A stretch of 64,000 bases of DNA from Aurantimonas coralicida DSM 14790 (lineage in GTDB: Bacteria > Pseudomonadota > Alphaproteobacteria > Rhizobiales > Rhizobiaceae). How positions within the stretch are numbered: the first letter of the stretch is position 1; every line of letters begins with the position of its first letter. Position numbers and translations under genes: made by a program. The notes under the pieces were generated by a model. It worked only from the letters and a program-made list of their open reading frames with translations. It was not told the DNA's origin and searched no databases. Positions 31,881 to 41,114 of the stretch are shown piece by piece. The stretch is from positions 124,001 to 188,000 of the forward strand of contig NZ_ATXK01000001.1 in assembly GCF_000421645.1 (NCBI RefSeq). Direction: 5' to 3'.

Positions 31881-32492
31881 ATGAACACGATTCGATCCGT
31901 CTGCGTCTATTGCGGCTCCTCCGCCGGCCGCGATCCCCGATATCTCGAGAGCGGCCGACGCCTTGGCGAGGCGATCGGCGCCGCCGGCATGCGCCTCGTC
32001 TATGGCGGCGGCACGCGCGGCATCATGGGCGCGGTCGCCGAGGGCGTGATCGCCAAAGGCGGCGCCGTGACCGGCATCATCCCGCGCTTCCTCATCGACA
32101 TGGAGGCGACCGAGAGCGAGCTGACCAGGCTGGACGAGTTGATCGTCACCGAGGACATGCACGCCCGCAAGCACCAGATGTTCGAACGCTCCGACGCCTT
32201 CGTGGCCCTGCCCGGCGGCATCGGCACGCTGGAGGAACTGATCGAGATCCTCACCTGGAGCCAGCTCGGCCGCCATGCCAAGCCGGTCATCGTCGCCAAT
32301 GTCGGCGGCTTCTGGGACCCGCTGTCCCGGCTGATGGACCATATGAGCGCCGAAGGCTTTCTCCACACGGCCCATCAGGTGCGCCCGATGGTGATCGACG
32401 ACGTCGATTCCATCGTGCCGGAACTGGTCACGGCCCTCGCCGGCGACGACGCGCATCGCCGCGGCCGGGCGGAGATCGTCGAGAAGCTCTGA
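31881..32492 (+). CDS. LOG-family protein (TIGR00730)
   Basis: 203 residues from the ATG at 31881. Rossmann-type LOG family with the motifs VCVYCGSSAG (residues about 5-14), MRLVYGGGTRGIMGAVAEG, and PGGIGTLEELIEILTW, the last being the nucleotide/phosphate site. In some bacteria such proteins release cytokinin bases from their ribotides (phosphoribohydrolase); in others they act on AMP or pyrimidine ribotides. Which applies here cannot be told. It is divergent from the YceI operon and precedes the GNAT-nitrilase gene by 188 bases. Confidence 0.9.
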   Translation: MNTIRSVCVYCGSSAGRDPRYLESGRRLGEAIGAAGMRLVYGGGTRGIMGAVAEGVIAKGGAVTGIIPRFLIDMEATESELTRLDELIVTEDMHARKHQMFERSDAFVALPGGIGTLEELIEILTWSQLGRHAKPVIVANVGGFWDPLSRLMDHMSAEGFLHTAHQVRPMVIDDVDSIVPELVTALAGDDAHRRGRAEIVEKL

Positions 32493-32680
32493 CGCCGCCG
32501 CACCCGCGGCCTCGCAGCCTTCCAGCCCCGTCGCACGACCATGCGCCCGCCCCCGGACTGCCGGCGGCGGGCGCCTTTGCTTGCGTCGCGGCGCCCGCGT
32601 CCTACATCGAAGGCATGGCGGCGCCCGGCCGCACCCCATTCCTCCCCGTCAAACGACCCGAGAAGACAAGGACACGCCGC

Positions 32681-34231
32681 ATGGCCGAGAAGCGCTCGAC
32701 CCCGAAGATCGAGGTCCGTACCGCCGAGAAGAGCGACGTCACCGACATCATCGCCCTCTCCTCCAAGGTCTTCAAGGACGACGCGCCCTATACGCGCGGC
32801 ATGATCCTCGGCCAGCTCTCGGCCTTTCCCGAGGGCCAGTTCGTCGTGGTCTACGAGGGCGAGATCGTCGGCTATGCCGCGACCATGATCCTCGCCGAGG
32901 AAAAGGCGCTCGGCCAGCACAGCTGGGGCGAGGTCACCGGCGGCGGATATGCCGCCATGCACGACCGCAAGGGTGAGTGGCTCTACGGCACCGAGGTCTG
33001 CGTCGACCCGGACCGCCGGCGCCTGCGCATCGGCAAGCGGCTCTACGACGCCCGCCGGCGCCTGTGCCAGGATCTCGACCTCAAGGGCATCGCCTTCGGC
33101 GGCCGCATGCCGGGCTACCAGCGCCATGCCAAGAAGTTCGTCACCCCGGAAGCCTATCTGGAGGCGGTGAAGGCCAATGACGTCAAGGACCCCATCGTCT
33201 CGTTCCACCTGAATGCCGGCTTCGAGCCGCAGGGCCTCCTGAAGAACTACTATCCCGGTGACAAGGCGTCCGGCGGCTACGGCGTCCTGATGCTGTGGCG
33301 CAATCCCTATTACGATCCGGCCCGCGAGGAGCAGCCGGTCAACCGCGGCAATCCCGACATGGTGCGCATCGTCACCGTGCAGATGAAGGCGCGCAAGATC
33401 GCCCAGCCGCAGGATTTCTACGACGCGGTCGAATATTTCGTCGAGGTGGCGTCGGAATATGGCGGCGACTTCGTCGTCTTCCCCGAACTCTTCACCCTGA
33501 TGCTGCTCTCCTGCGAGCCGGAGGAGCTGAAGCCCGACGCGGCGATCCAGCGGCTGACCGAGCACACGCCGGACTTCGTCGAGCGGTTGAGCGAGATGTC
33601 GATCCGCCGCAACATCAACATCATCGGCGGCAGCCACGCCACCAAGACCGACGACGGCGACATCCAGAATGTCGGCTATGTGTTCCTGCGCGACGGCTCG
33701 GTGCACGAGCGCGAGAAGACCCATCCGACGCCCAACGAGCGCCAGTACTGGCAGATCAAGGGTGGCGACCCCACCGACACGATCGAGACCGACTGCGGCC
33801 CGATCGGCATCATGATCTGCTACGATTCCGAGTTCCCGGAAGTGGCGCGCCGCCTCACCGACCAGGGCGCCCGGATCCTGTTCGTGCCGTTCAACACCGA
33901 CACCCGCCACGGCTATCTGCGGGTGCGCTATTGCTGCCAGGCCCGGGCGATCGAGAACCAGTGCTATGTCGTGACGTCCGGCATGACCGGCAATCTGTCC
34001 AACGTCGACAATCTCGACATCGAATACGCCCAGTCGGCGATCTTCACCCCTTGCGACTTCCCCTTCGCCCGCGACGGCATCGCCGCCGAGGCGTCGGAGA
34101 ATGTCGAGATGGTCACCGTCGCCGATCTCAATCTGGCGACGCTCAACTGGGCCCGCTACGAGGGCTCGGTGCGCAATCTGCGCGACCGCCGGCTCGACCT
34201 CTACAAGGTGCGCTGGTCGGACGGCGGCTGA
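32681..34231 (+). CDS. GNAT acetyltransferase - carbon-nitrogen hydrolase fusion
   Basis: 516 residues, ATG at 32681 after ACAAGGA. Residues 8 to about 215 form a GNAT domain: FVVVYEGEIVGYAATM, YGTEVCVDPDRRRLRIGKRL with the acetyl-CoA loop RRLRIGKRLYDARR, and FGGRMPGYQRHAKKF. From about residue 228 comes a nitrilase-superfamily domain with all three catalytic residues: Glu in VVFPELFTLML, Lys in EREKTHPTP, Cys in GIMICYDSEFPE. The pairing is a known bifunctional family, but its substrate is not settled; an amide or N-acyl compound handled by both domains is likely. The frame is open upstream from 31838, but that part lies over the LOG gene. Confidence 0.92.
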   Translation: MAEKRSTPKIEVRTAEKSDVTDIIALSSKVFKDDAPYTRGMILGQLSAFPEGQFVVVYEGEIVGYAATMILAEEKALGQHSWGEVTGGGYAAMHDRKGEWLYGTEVCVDPDRRRLRIGKRLYDARRRLCQDLDLKGIAFGGRMPGYQRHAKKFVTPEAYLEAVKANDVKDPIVSFHLNAGFEPQGLLKNYYPGDKASGGYGVLMLWRNPYYDPAREEQPVNRGNPDMVRIVTVQMKARKIAQPQDFYDAVEYFVEVASEYGGDFVVFPELFTLMLLSCEPEELKPDAAIQRLTEHTPDFVERLSEMSIRRNINIIGGSHATKTDDGDIQNVGYVFLRDGSVHEREKTHPTPNERQYWQIKGGDPTDTIETDCGPIGIMICYDSEFPEVARRLTDQGARILFVPFNTDTRHGYLRVRYCCQARAIENQCYVVTSGMTGNLSNVDNLDIEYAQSAIFTPCDFPFARDGIAAEASENVEMVTVADLNLATLNWARYEGSVRNLRDRRLDLYKVRWSDGG

Positions 34232-34241
34232 GCCGTCCGGC

Positions 34242-35156
34242 TCAGGCCGTCTGCGGGGTGAGTGCGGCGGCCCGCCGCCGCGCCCGCCCGTTGCGGAACA
34301 GCGCCACGGTGTAGAGCACCACCGCGCTCCAGATCAGGCAGAAGGCGACCAGCTGCCAGTTCGAGAAGGGCTCGCCGAAGACGAAGACGGCAGTCAGGAA
34401 CAGGAGCGTCGGCACCATGTATTGCAGGATGCCGATGGTCGAGTAATGCAGGAGCCGCGCGCCGGCGGCGAACAGCATCAGCGGGATCGCCGTCAGCGGC
34501 CCGGCGAAGATTAGCATGCCGGCCACGTAGCCGCCGGTCATCACGTGGTTGTCGCCCGGCAGGAAGGCCAGGAGCAGCACGCTCGGCACGGCCAAAAGCG
34601 CCACCTCCAGGAAGAAGCCCTCGGTCGAGCCGACCGGCACCATCTTGCGCAGCAGCCCGTAGGTGCCGAAGGAGAAGGCCAGGACGAGCGAGATCCACGG
34701 CAAGCCGCCCGCCTTGATCGTCAGGATCACCACCGCGATGCCGGCCAAAGCAATGGCCGTCGCCTGCAGGCGGTTCGGCCGCTCGCCCAGGATCACCGCG
34801 CCCAGAAGCACATTGACCAGCGGGTTGATGTAATAGCCGAGCGCCGCGTCCAGCGCCTGGCCGGAGGCGATGGCGTAGACATAGGTGCCCCAGTTGAACG
34901 AGATCAGCGAGGCCGTCAGCGCCGCCAGCGCCAGGGTCCGCCACTGGGTGAAATACCGCCAGACGCCGCCCAGCAATTCCTGCCACCACAGGACGAGCAC
35001 CGCGAAGGGGATCGCCCAGATCACCCGATGCGCCACGATCTCCAGCGGCGAGACGTGGCTCAGGAGCTTCATGTAGATCGGGAGAACCAGACCCCAGATC
35101 GCGTAAGCGCCAAAGGCATAGAAGAAGCCCTTGTTCGCGCTGCCGGCGGCTTGCAT
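34242..35156 (-). CDS. rarD: RarD-type EamA transporter
   Basis: 304 residues with about ten hydrophobic helices in two EamA repeats. RarD features: GFFYAFGAYAIWGLVLPIYM, VAHRVIWAIPFAVLVLWW, FNWGTYVYAIASGQALDAALGYYINPL (key residues NWGTYVYAI and GYYINPL), and ERPNRLQATAIALAGIAVV. Drug/metabolite transporter family; substrate unknown (chloramphenicol sensitivity gave the name). Ends 10 bases from the convergent GNAT-nitrilase gene. Confidence 0.9.
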   Translation of the reverse strand: MQAAGSANKGFFYAFGAYAIWGLVLPIYMKLLSHVSPLEIVAHRVIWAIPFAVLVLWWQELLGGVWRYFTQWRTLALAALTASLISFNWGTYVYAIASGQALDAALGYYINPLVNVLLGAVILGERPNRLQATAIALAGIAVVILTIKAGGLPWISLVLAFSFGTYGLLRKMVPVGSTEGFFLEVALLAVPSVLLLAFLPGDNHVMTGGYVAGMLIFAGPLTAIPLMLFAAGARLLHYSTIGILQYMVPTLLFLTAVFVFGEPFSNWQLVAFCLIWSAVVLYTVALFRNGRARRRAAALTPQTA

Positions 35157-35276
35157 GGATGTGCTCGATAATAAGGGTGAGTGACGGCTTCCTGTAACAG
35201 AGCCGCCCCCGTCCCGACACCCGCTTTCTGGTGATCGGACCGATCGCGAATGATGATCGACATGGGCCCGGCGGGA

Positions 35277-36706
<1,430 letters not shown>

Positions 36707-36850
36707 CCGCCCGATCCTCATCGCCCGTCCGGCGCCCGAACGCGCCGCCACGAGGATAGACCCGCGCCCGCACGTCTCCAACAGGCAGACCCCAAGTGTG
36801 ACCCGCCTCGAATTGCAACCCATGGGAGAAAACAGGGTTGCCCTCTTAGG

Positions 36851-36885
36851 TTGCATATGCAATATTACGTAACGTAATAATTGCA
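36851..36885. promoter_or_regulatory. AT-rich palindromic control region before the protease gene
   Basis: A perfect palindrome TTGCATATGCAA (36851-36862) is followed by TATTACGT-A-ACGTAATA (36863-36879, 8-base arms). With the flanking words the whole of 36858-36885 is nearly self-complementary: TGCAA-TATTACGT against ACGTAATAATTGCA, differing by one base. It lies between the divergent GFA-pip operon and the protease gene, 22 bases before the latter, and is strikingly AT-rich in a GC-rich genome. A dimeric regulator site overlapping the promoter is likely; the regulator is unknown. A near-ideal ribosome site AGGGAGGTGG follows at 36891-36900. Confidence 0.6.
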
Positions 36886-36906
36886 GCGCAAGGGAGGTGG
36901 AACGGC

Positions 36907-38994
36907 ATGTCCGACATATCGACCCTCCTCGACACGCTCGGCCCCTGCGACCCGACCCTGCGCATCGGCGTGGTGGACGGCACGCCCGACCTCGCCATCC
37001 CCGCCCTCGCCGATGCGCGGCTCGACCTGGAGCCCACGATGCGCATTGCCGAGGCGCACGGGCCGGACGCCCATGGCACCGAGATCTGCAGCGTGCTGTT
37101 CGACCGCGAGGGCGGCCTGGCCCGCGGCTGCAGCGGTCTCATCCTGCCGGTGTTCTTCCCCGATCCGCGCCCCGCCTACATGGCGCCCCGCGCCACCCAG
37201 ACCGACATCGCGCGCGGGATCTACATGGCGGTCGAGCGCGGTGTGGCGATCGTCAACATCAGCGCCGGCCAGCTGTCCTCGACGCCCGAGGCGTCCCGCC
37301 ATCTGGAGGATGCGCTGGATCTGTGCGAGCGCAAGGGCATCCTCGTCGTGGCCGCCACCGGCAATGACGGCTGCGCCTGCCTACATGTCCCGGCCGCCGT
37401 CGCCAGCGTTCTGGCGGTCGGCGCGATGGATGCGGCGGGCCGGCCGCTGCAAAGCTCCAATTTCGGCGCGAGCTACGGCGCCAACGGCATCCTGGCGCCC
37501 GGCGCGGGCCTGACCGTCTCCAGCCTGCGCGGCGAACGCGTCCAGCGCAGCGGCTCGAGCTTCGCCACCGCGGTGGTCACCGGGGTCGCCGCACGGCTGC
37601 TGTCGGCCGCCCGACGCGCCGAGAGGTCCCTCGGCCCGCTTGACATCCGCCGGATCCTCATCGAGACCGCCCGCCCCTGCGACCCGCAGGCCGATGGCGA
37701 GTGTGCGCGGGTTCTCGCCGGACGGCTCGACGTTCGGGGAGCGATCGAACGCCTTCGTCAGACACTGGAGCCGGAGCTGGAGGGGGCGGTTTTCCTCCCG
37801 CGATCCGGGAACGACCAAGCTGGGAGAGAGCCAATGATCAGGGAAACCCTATCCGTCAGCCCGTCCGCGGCGACCATGTCCCCGCCCGGACGATCCGGCA
37901 TCGCCGGCGCCGTCCTTCAGTCCGATTGCGGCTGTGGCCGCGGCGGCAAGAAGCAGGCGGCGCAGCAGGAACTGGCCGCCGGCGCGATGGACGACGCGGA
38001 CGAGTTCGACGAGGACATGCTCGCCGCCGGCGACGATGGCGGGGATGACGACGACGGCGACGATGATGTGGAGGTCGCGGGCGCCATGCAGTCGGCCCGG
38101 CCGGTGCGGCGGCGGCGCGGCGCGCTGGTAGAGGCCCGCGAGGTCCGGCAGTCGAGCGTGACCCAGCAGGGCTGCGGTTGCGGCGGCGCGGCCAAGGAGC
38201 CGCAGAAGGTCTATGCCATCGGCTCGGTCTGGTTCGATTTCGGCAACGAGCCGCGATACGACGCCATCGTCCAGCGCATGGGCGATCCCGTCGCCGCCAA
38301 CACGCCGGCGGCGCTGATCGACATGCTGAAGAGCGATCTGTCCTTCGCCACCGGCATCACCTTCATCCTGATGCAGGAACAGATCCCGATCTACGCCATC
38401 ACACCGGCCGGCCCCTTCGCCCAGGAGGTCTATGCCGACCTGCTCGACGCCATGCAGACCAGCCTCGACAACACCGGCGATTTGCAGCGCGTCGCGATCC
38501 CGGGCTTCGTCCACGGTTCGACGCGGCTGATGAACGGCCAGATCCTGCCGGTGATCTATCCCGACCCGCGCGGCATGAGCAAATGGAAGCCGATGGAGCT
38601 GGTCAACGCCGCCAAGGCCGCGATCGGCGAGGAGAGCGTCAGCGACGACGCGATCTTCAACTTCCTCGTGCGCACCTATGACGAATTGCGCAATCTGGGC
38701 ATCAGCCCCGAGGACCGGGCGATCAACTTCGCCGCCACCAATGCCTATCAGGGCGCCAGCGTCTTTGCCGACGGCATGAATCGCGGGCTCGAGCTCTACA
38801 GCATCACCGTCGCGCGCAGCCCGATCTGCCGGCCGGATTCCGATTGCTGGGATGTGCAGGTGACGATGTTCGACGCCGAGAACGAGCGGCGCGCCGCCCG
38901 CGTCTACCGCTTCACGGTGGATGTCAGCGAGGTCCTGCCCGTCACCGTCGGCGCCGGCCGCAACTGGAGCGTCCCGCTCAGCGCGTTGACGTGA
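36907..38994 (+). CDS. PatG-like cyanobactin-type maturation protease
   Basis: 695 residues. Residues 15 to about 285 are a subtilisin (S8) domain of PatA/PatG type with Asp24 (GVVDGTPDL), His56 (DAHGTEICSVLFD), Asn153 (ATGNDGC) and Ser218 (SGSSFATAVV), so all catalytic residues are present. A linker (290-433) holds two CGCG motifs (341-344, 423-426), a strongly acidic stretch (361-390) and a stretch similar to the leaders of the downstream peptides (394-408). Residues 435-690 match the PatG C-terminal domains: VYAIGSVWFDFGNEPRYD, PIYAITPAGPFAQEVY, IPGFVHGSTRLMNGQ and VIYPDPRGMSKW. Unlike PatG it has no oxidase domain. No signal peptide; likely cytoplasmic. First gene of a locus with three small peptides. 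Confidence 0.88.
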   Translation: MSDISTLLDTLGPCDPTLRIGVVDGTPDLAIPALADARLDLEPTMRIAEAHGPDAHGTEICSVLFDREGGLARGCSGLILPVFFPDPRPAYMAPRATQTDIARGIYMAVERGVAIVNISAGQLSSTPEASRHLEDALDLCERKGILVVAATGNDGCACLHVPAAVASVLAVGAMDAAGRPLQSSNFGASYGANGILAPGAGLTVSSLRGERVQRSGSSFATAVVTGVAARLLSAARRAERSLGPLDIRRILIETARPCDPQADGECARVLAGRLDVRGAIERLRQTLEPELEGAVFLPRSGNDQAGREPMIRETLSVSPSAATMSPPGRSGIAGAVLQSDCGCGRGGKKQAAQQELAAGAMDDADEFDEDMLAAGDDGGDDDDGDDDVEVAGAMQSARPVRRRRGALVEAREVRQSSVTQQGCGCGGAAKEPQKVYAIGSVWFDFGNEPRYDAIVQRMGDPVAANTPAALIDMLKSDLSFATGITFILMQEQIPIYAITPAGPFAQEVYADLLDAMQTSLDNTGDLQRVAIPGFVHGSTRLMNGQILPVIYPDPRGMSKWKPMELVNAAKAAIGEESVSDDAIFNFLVRTYDELRNLGISPEDRAINFAATNAYQGASVFADGMNRGLELYSITVARSPICRPDSDCWDVQVTMFDAENERRAARVYRFTVDVSEVLPVTVGAGRNWSVPLSALT
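37822..37836 (+). promoter_or_regulatory. Internal ribosome site and ATG within the protease gene
   Basis: GGGAGAGAG (37822-37830) precedes an in-frame ATG at 37834 by a few bases. Initiation here would give a 386-residue product holding the CGCG linker and the PatG-type C-terminal domain but no protease. Seen in sequence; use is unproven. Confidence 0.35.
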
Positions 38995-39095
38995 CCCGAG
39001 CCCATCCGCCGGGCCTGCCTGCGCGCGCCCGGCGGTTCCCGGCGTCGGCGCATGATGTGCCGGCGCCAGACCTGCGAACCTGAAGGAGAACCAAC

Positions 39096-39230
39096 ATGAG
39101 ACGACCGATCCAGGCTCCGCCCGTCCAGCGCCATGGCAGCGGCCTGGCACAACTCTCGGGCACGGTCAGCCAGTCCGGCTGCTGCGTGCGGGTGGCCGGA
39201 ATCTGCCTCGCCAGCTCTCCGATCTGCTGA
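39096..39230 (+). CDS. Candidate precursor peptide 1 (44 aa, Cys-rich C-terminus)
   Basis: 44 residues, ATG at 39096 with a strong AAGGAGAA site. N-terminus MRRPIQAPPVQR shares P4, Q6, A7, P9 and R12 with the two following peptides. A middle part (SGLAQLSGTVSQSG) leads to a C-terminal stretch with four cysteines (C29, C30, C37, C44) ending in Cys. Charge is low in the last 20 residues. No signal peptide and no GG cleavage site. Its position 101 bases after the protease stop, the shared leader and the protease family point to a ribosomal peptide precursor. It could also be a small metal-binding or structural peptide. No homologue is known to me. Confidence 0.7.
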   Translation: MRRPIQAPPVQRHGSGLAQLSGTVSQSGCCVRVAGICLASSPIC

Positions 39231-39382
39231 ACGGGCCGGATCATCCGAGCCCGCATCGGAAGACCGTTCGGCCTTAAAGACCCGCCGGTCGGTCCCAACG
39301 GGATGGGCGTCGCGCGACAGGCGCGCCGGCCATCCGGACATGCCAACGACCCACAGCCAGTCACCAACAGGGAGAAGTCATC

Positions 39383-39595
39383 ATGAGATCCCCCATGCAA
39401 TCGGCTCCGGTCATGCGCGGAGCGACTTTCGTCACGGATTCGGGCGGCGTCGGCCAGTCCTTCAGCTGGCGATGCCTGCTGAAGTGTGGCGTCAAGCTCG
39501 CCCGCTGCGCCCCCCAGTGCATTCCGAACCCGCTGAGTTCCGGCTGCATCAGCTGTCTCGGCTCGTCCTACAACACCTGCAAGAATTGCTTCTGA
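39383..39595 (+). CDS. Candidate precursor peptide 2 (70 aa, eight Cys)
   Basis: 70 residues, ATG at 39383 with AGGGAGAAG seven bases upstream. N-terminus MRSPMQSAPVMR shares the P4/Q6/[A,S]7/P9/V10/R12 pattern with peptide 1, and both have an SGxVxQS word before the first Cys (residues 20-26 here). The last 40 residues carry eight cysteines at 31, 35, 42, 46, 55, 58, 66 and 69: CX3C-X6-CX3C-X8-CX2C-X7-CX2C. That pattern would suit four disulfides, thioethers or two metal sites. The tail ends CKNCF. Same strand and probably same transcript as the protease. Confidence 0.75.
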   Translation: MRSPMQSAPVMRGATFVTDSGGVGQSFSWRCLLKCGVKLARCAPQCIPNPLSSGCISCLGSSYNTCKNCF

Positions 39596-39605
39596 CGACA
39601 CCGGC

Positions 39606-39637
39606 GATCGCCGGCCCATCCGACCGGGCCGGCGGTC
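39606..39637 (+). terminator. Hairpin between peptides 2 and 3
   Basis: GATCGCCGGCCC (39606-39617) pairs with GGGCCGGCGGTC (39626-39637), 12 pairs with one G-T, loop of eight bases. No T-run follows. It begins 10 bases after the peptide 2 stop and may stabilise the 3' end or partly stop transcription before peptide 3. Confidence 0.45.
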
Positions 39638-39755
39638 GCCCCGCAACGCACGATCCGCGTTGCACAAATGGACCCCACGGTCCGAGACTCGCCGCGTGCT
39701 ACGCCTCTTGCGAGCGCGCCCCCGCATGATCCCCTTCGACAGGGAGGCTCAGACG

Positions 39756-39953
39756 ATGGACATGCCCCGTCAGGCGAAGCCCCAGCCTCGCAATTTCATG
39801 CAGGAACTCGTCGGCCGGCAATGGGCGCCGACGGCCGAGGACCGCAGCGTGCCCGAAGCGCTGCGCCTGGAGGAGACCACCAGGCCGAAGCGCCGTCGCA
39901 AGAAGGCGGACGGCGCGTGCCTGCGCCAGCTCATGACCTTTTCGGTCGGCTGA
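39756..39953 (+). CDS. Small protein with the same leader-like N-terminus (peptide 3, 65 aa)
   Basis: 65 residues from the ATG at 39756, chosen because AGGGAGG (39741-39747) lies eight bases upstream. N-terminus MDMPRQAKPQPR keeps P4, Q6, A7, P9 and R12 of peptides 1 and 2, although the rest differs: FMQELVGRQWAPTAEDR, a basic KRRRKK patch at about 47-52, and one cysteine (C56) near the end. It may be a third substrate of the protease or an accessory peptide. It stops 24 bases before the convergent proline iminopeptidase 2. Confidence 0.6.
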   Translation: MDMPRQAKPQPRNFMQELVGRQWAPTAEDRSVPEALRLEETTRPKRRRKKADGACLRQLMTFSVG

Positions 39954-39977
39954 GGCCCACCGCCCCCGCCGGCAGGG

Positions 39978-40943
39978 TCACAATTCCCTTGCGAAGCGCT
40001 CCGTCGCTTTCAGGAGTTCGTTCAGGATGCCCGGCTCGGCGAAAGCGTGGCCGGCGCCCTCGACCATGCGATAATCCGCCCGCACCCAGGCCTGGGCCAG
40101 CTGCCAGGAGGTGATCGCCGGCGTCACGACGTCGTAGCGCCCCTGCACGATGACCCCCGGAATGTCGGCGAGCCGGCCGGCGTCGCGGATCAGCTGCCCC
40201 TCCTCCAGCCACAGATCATGGTAGAAATAGTGGTTCTCCAGCCGGGCGAAGGCGATCGTCGCGTCCGAGACGGGACCGCCGGACGCCGGCTCGCCGCCCG
40301 GGGCGGTCCGCAGCATGACCGTCGCCGATTCCCAGCCGGTCCAGGCCCGCGCCGCCTCGGCCCGCACCGCCCGGTCCGGGTCGGTCAGGCGCATGCGATA
40401 CGCCGCGATGATGTCGTCCTGCTCATTCGCCGGGATCGGCCCCAGGAGGTTTTCCCAGCGGTCGGGAAACAGCCGGTTGGCACCGCCGTCATAGAACCAG
40501 TCGAGCTCGGCCCGCCGGCCCGAGAAGATGCCGCGCAGGATCAGCCCCGAAACGCGCTCCGGATAGGTCTCGGCATAGGTGAGCGCCAGCGTCGCCCCCC
40601 AGGAGCCGCCGAACATCAGCCAGCGCTCGACGCCGATCAACTCGCGCAGCCGCTCCAGATCGGCGACCAGATGCCATGTTGTGTTGCCCTCCAGCTCGCC
40701 GAGCGGGGTCGAGCGCCCGCAACCGCGCTGGTCGAACAGCAGGATCCGGTAGCGCTCCGGATCGAACAGCCGCCGGTGCTGGGGCGACGCACCGCTCCCG
40801 GGCCCGCCATGCAGGAACACCACCGGGATGCCGCGCGGATTGCCGCACAATTCGTAATACAGCTCGTGCCCGTCGCCGACGGCAAGGCGTCCGGTCTCAT
40901 AGGGCTCGATGGCGGGATAGGGCTTGCGCGTTGGTTCACTCAT
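39978..40943 (-). CDS. pip: Proline iminopeptidase 2 (S33 alpha/beta hydrolase)
   Basis: 321 residues from the ATG at 40943; a longer frame adds 34 residues without support. Same layout as the paralogue at 35277-36242: [32 protein letters not shown] (key residues [10 protein letters not shown]), nucleophile in FGGSWGATLAL, WFYDGG in the cap, EEGQLIRDAGRLADIPG and EGAGHAFAEPG with the catalytic His. Complete and probably active on N-terminal Pro peptides. Its position beside the peptide genes, and the Pro-rich leaders of those peptides, make a processing role possible but unproven. Confidence 0.92.
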   Translation of the reverse strand: MSEPTRKPYPAIEPYETGRLAVGDGHELYYELCGNPRGIPVVFLHGGPGSGASPQHRRLFDPERYRILLFDQRGCGRSTPLGELEGNTTWHLVADLERLRELIGVERWLMFGGSWGATLALTYAETYPERVSGLILRGIFSGRRAELDWFYDGGANRLFPDRWENLLGPIPANEQDDIIAAYRMRLTDPDRAVRAEAARAWTGWESATVMLRTAPGGEPASGGPVSDATIAFARLENHYFYHDLWLEEGQLIRDAGRLADIPGVIVQGRYDVVTPAITSWQLAQAWVRADYRMVEGAGHAFAEPGILNELLKATERFAREL

Positions 40944-41114
40944 TCCCTGCCTTGTAGGGCAGACAACGCCGCTTGGCATCGGGGCACACCGATGAATTCT
41001 CGACGAGCGACGGGGAAGTGCCGAGTGCCGAGCCGACTGCGACATCCCGCTGCCGCAACGTCACGCCTAGCGGCTCCGCGACGCCCAACCGCCACCGCCA
41101 GATCGCCAACCTCC

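Noticed and set aside
36907-39953. Standard cyanobactin or thiazole/oxazole cluster
   Set aside because: No YcaO, no oxidase domain, no PatE-like recognition sequences and no transporter; only the protease family matches.
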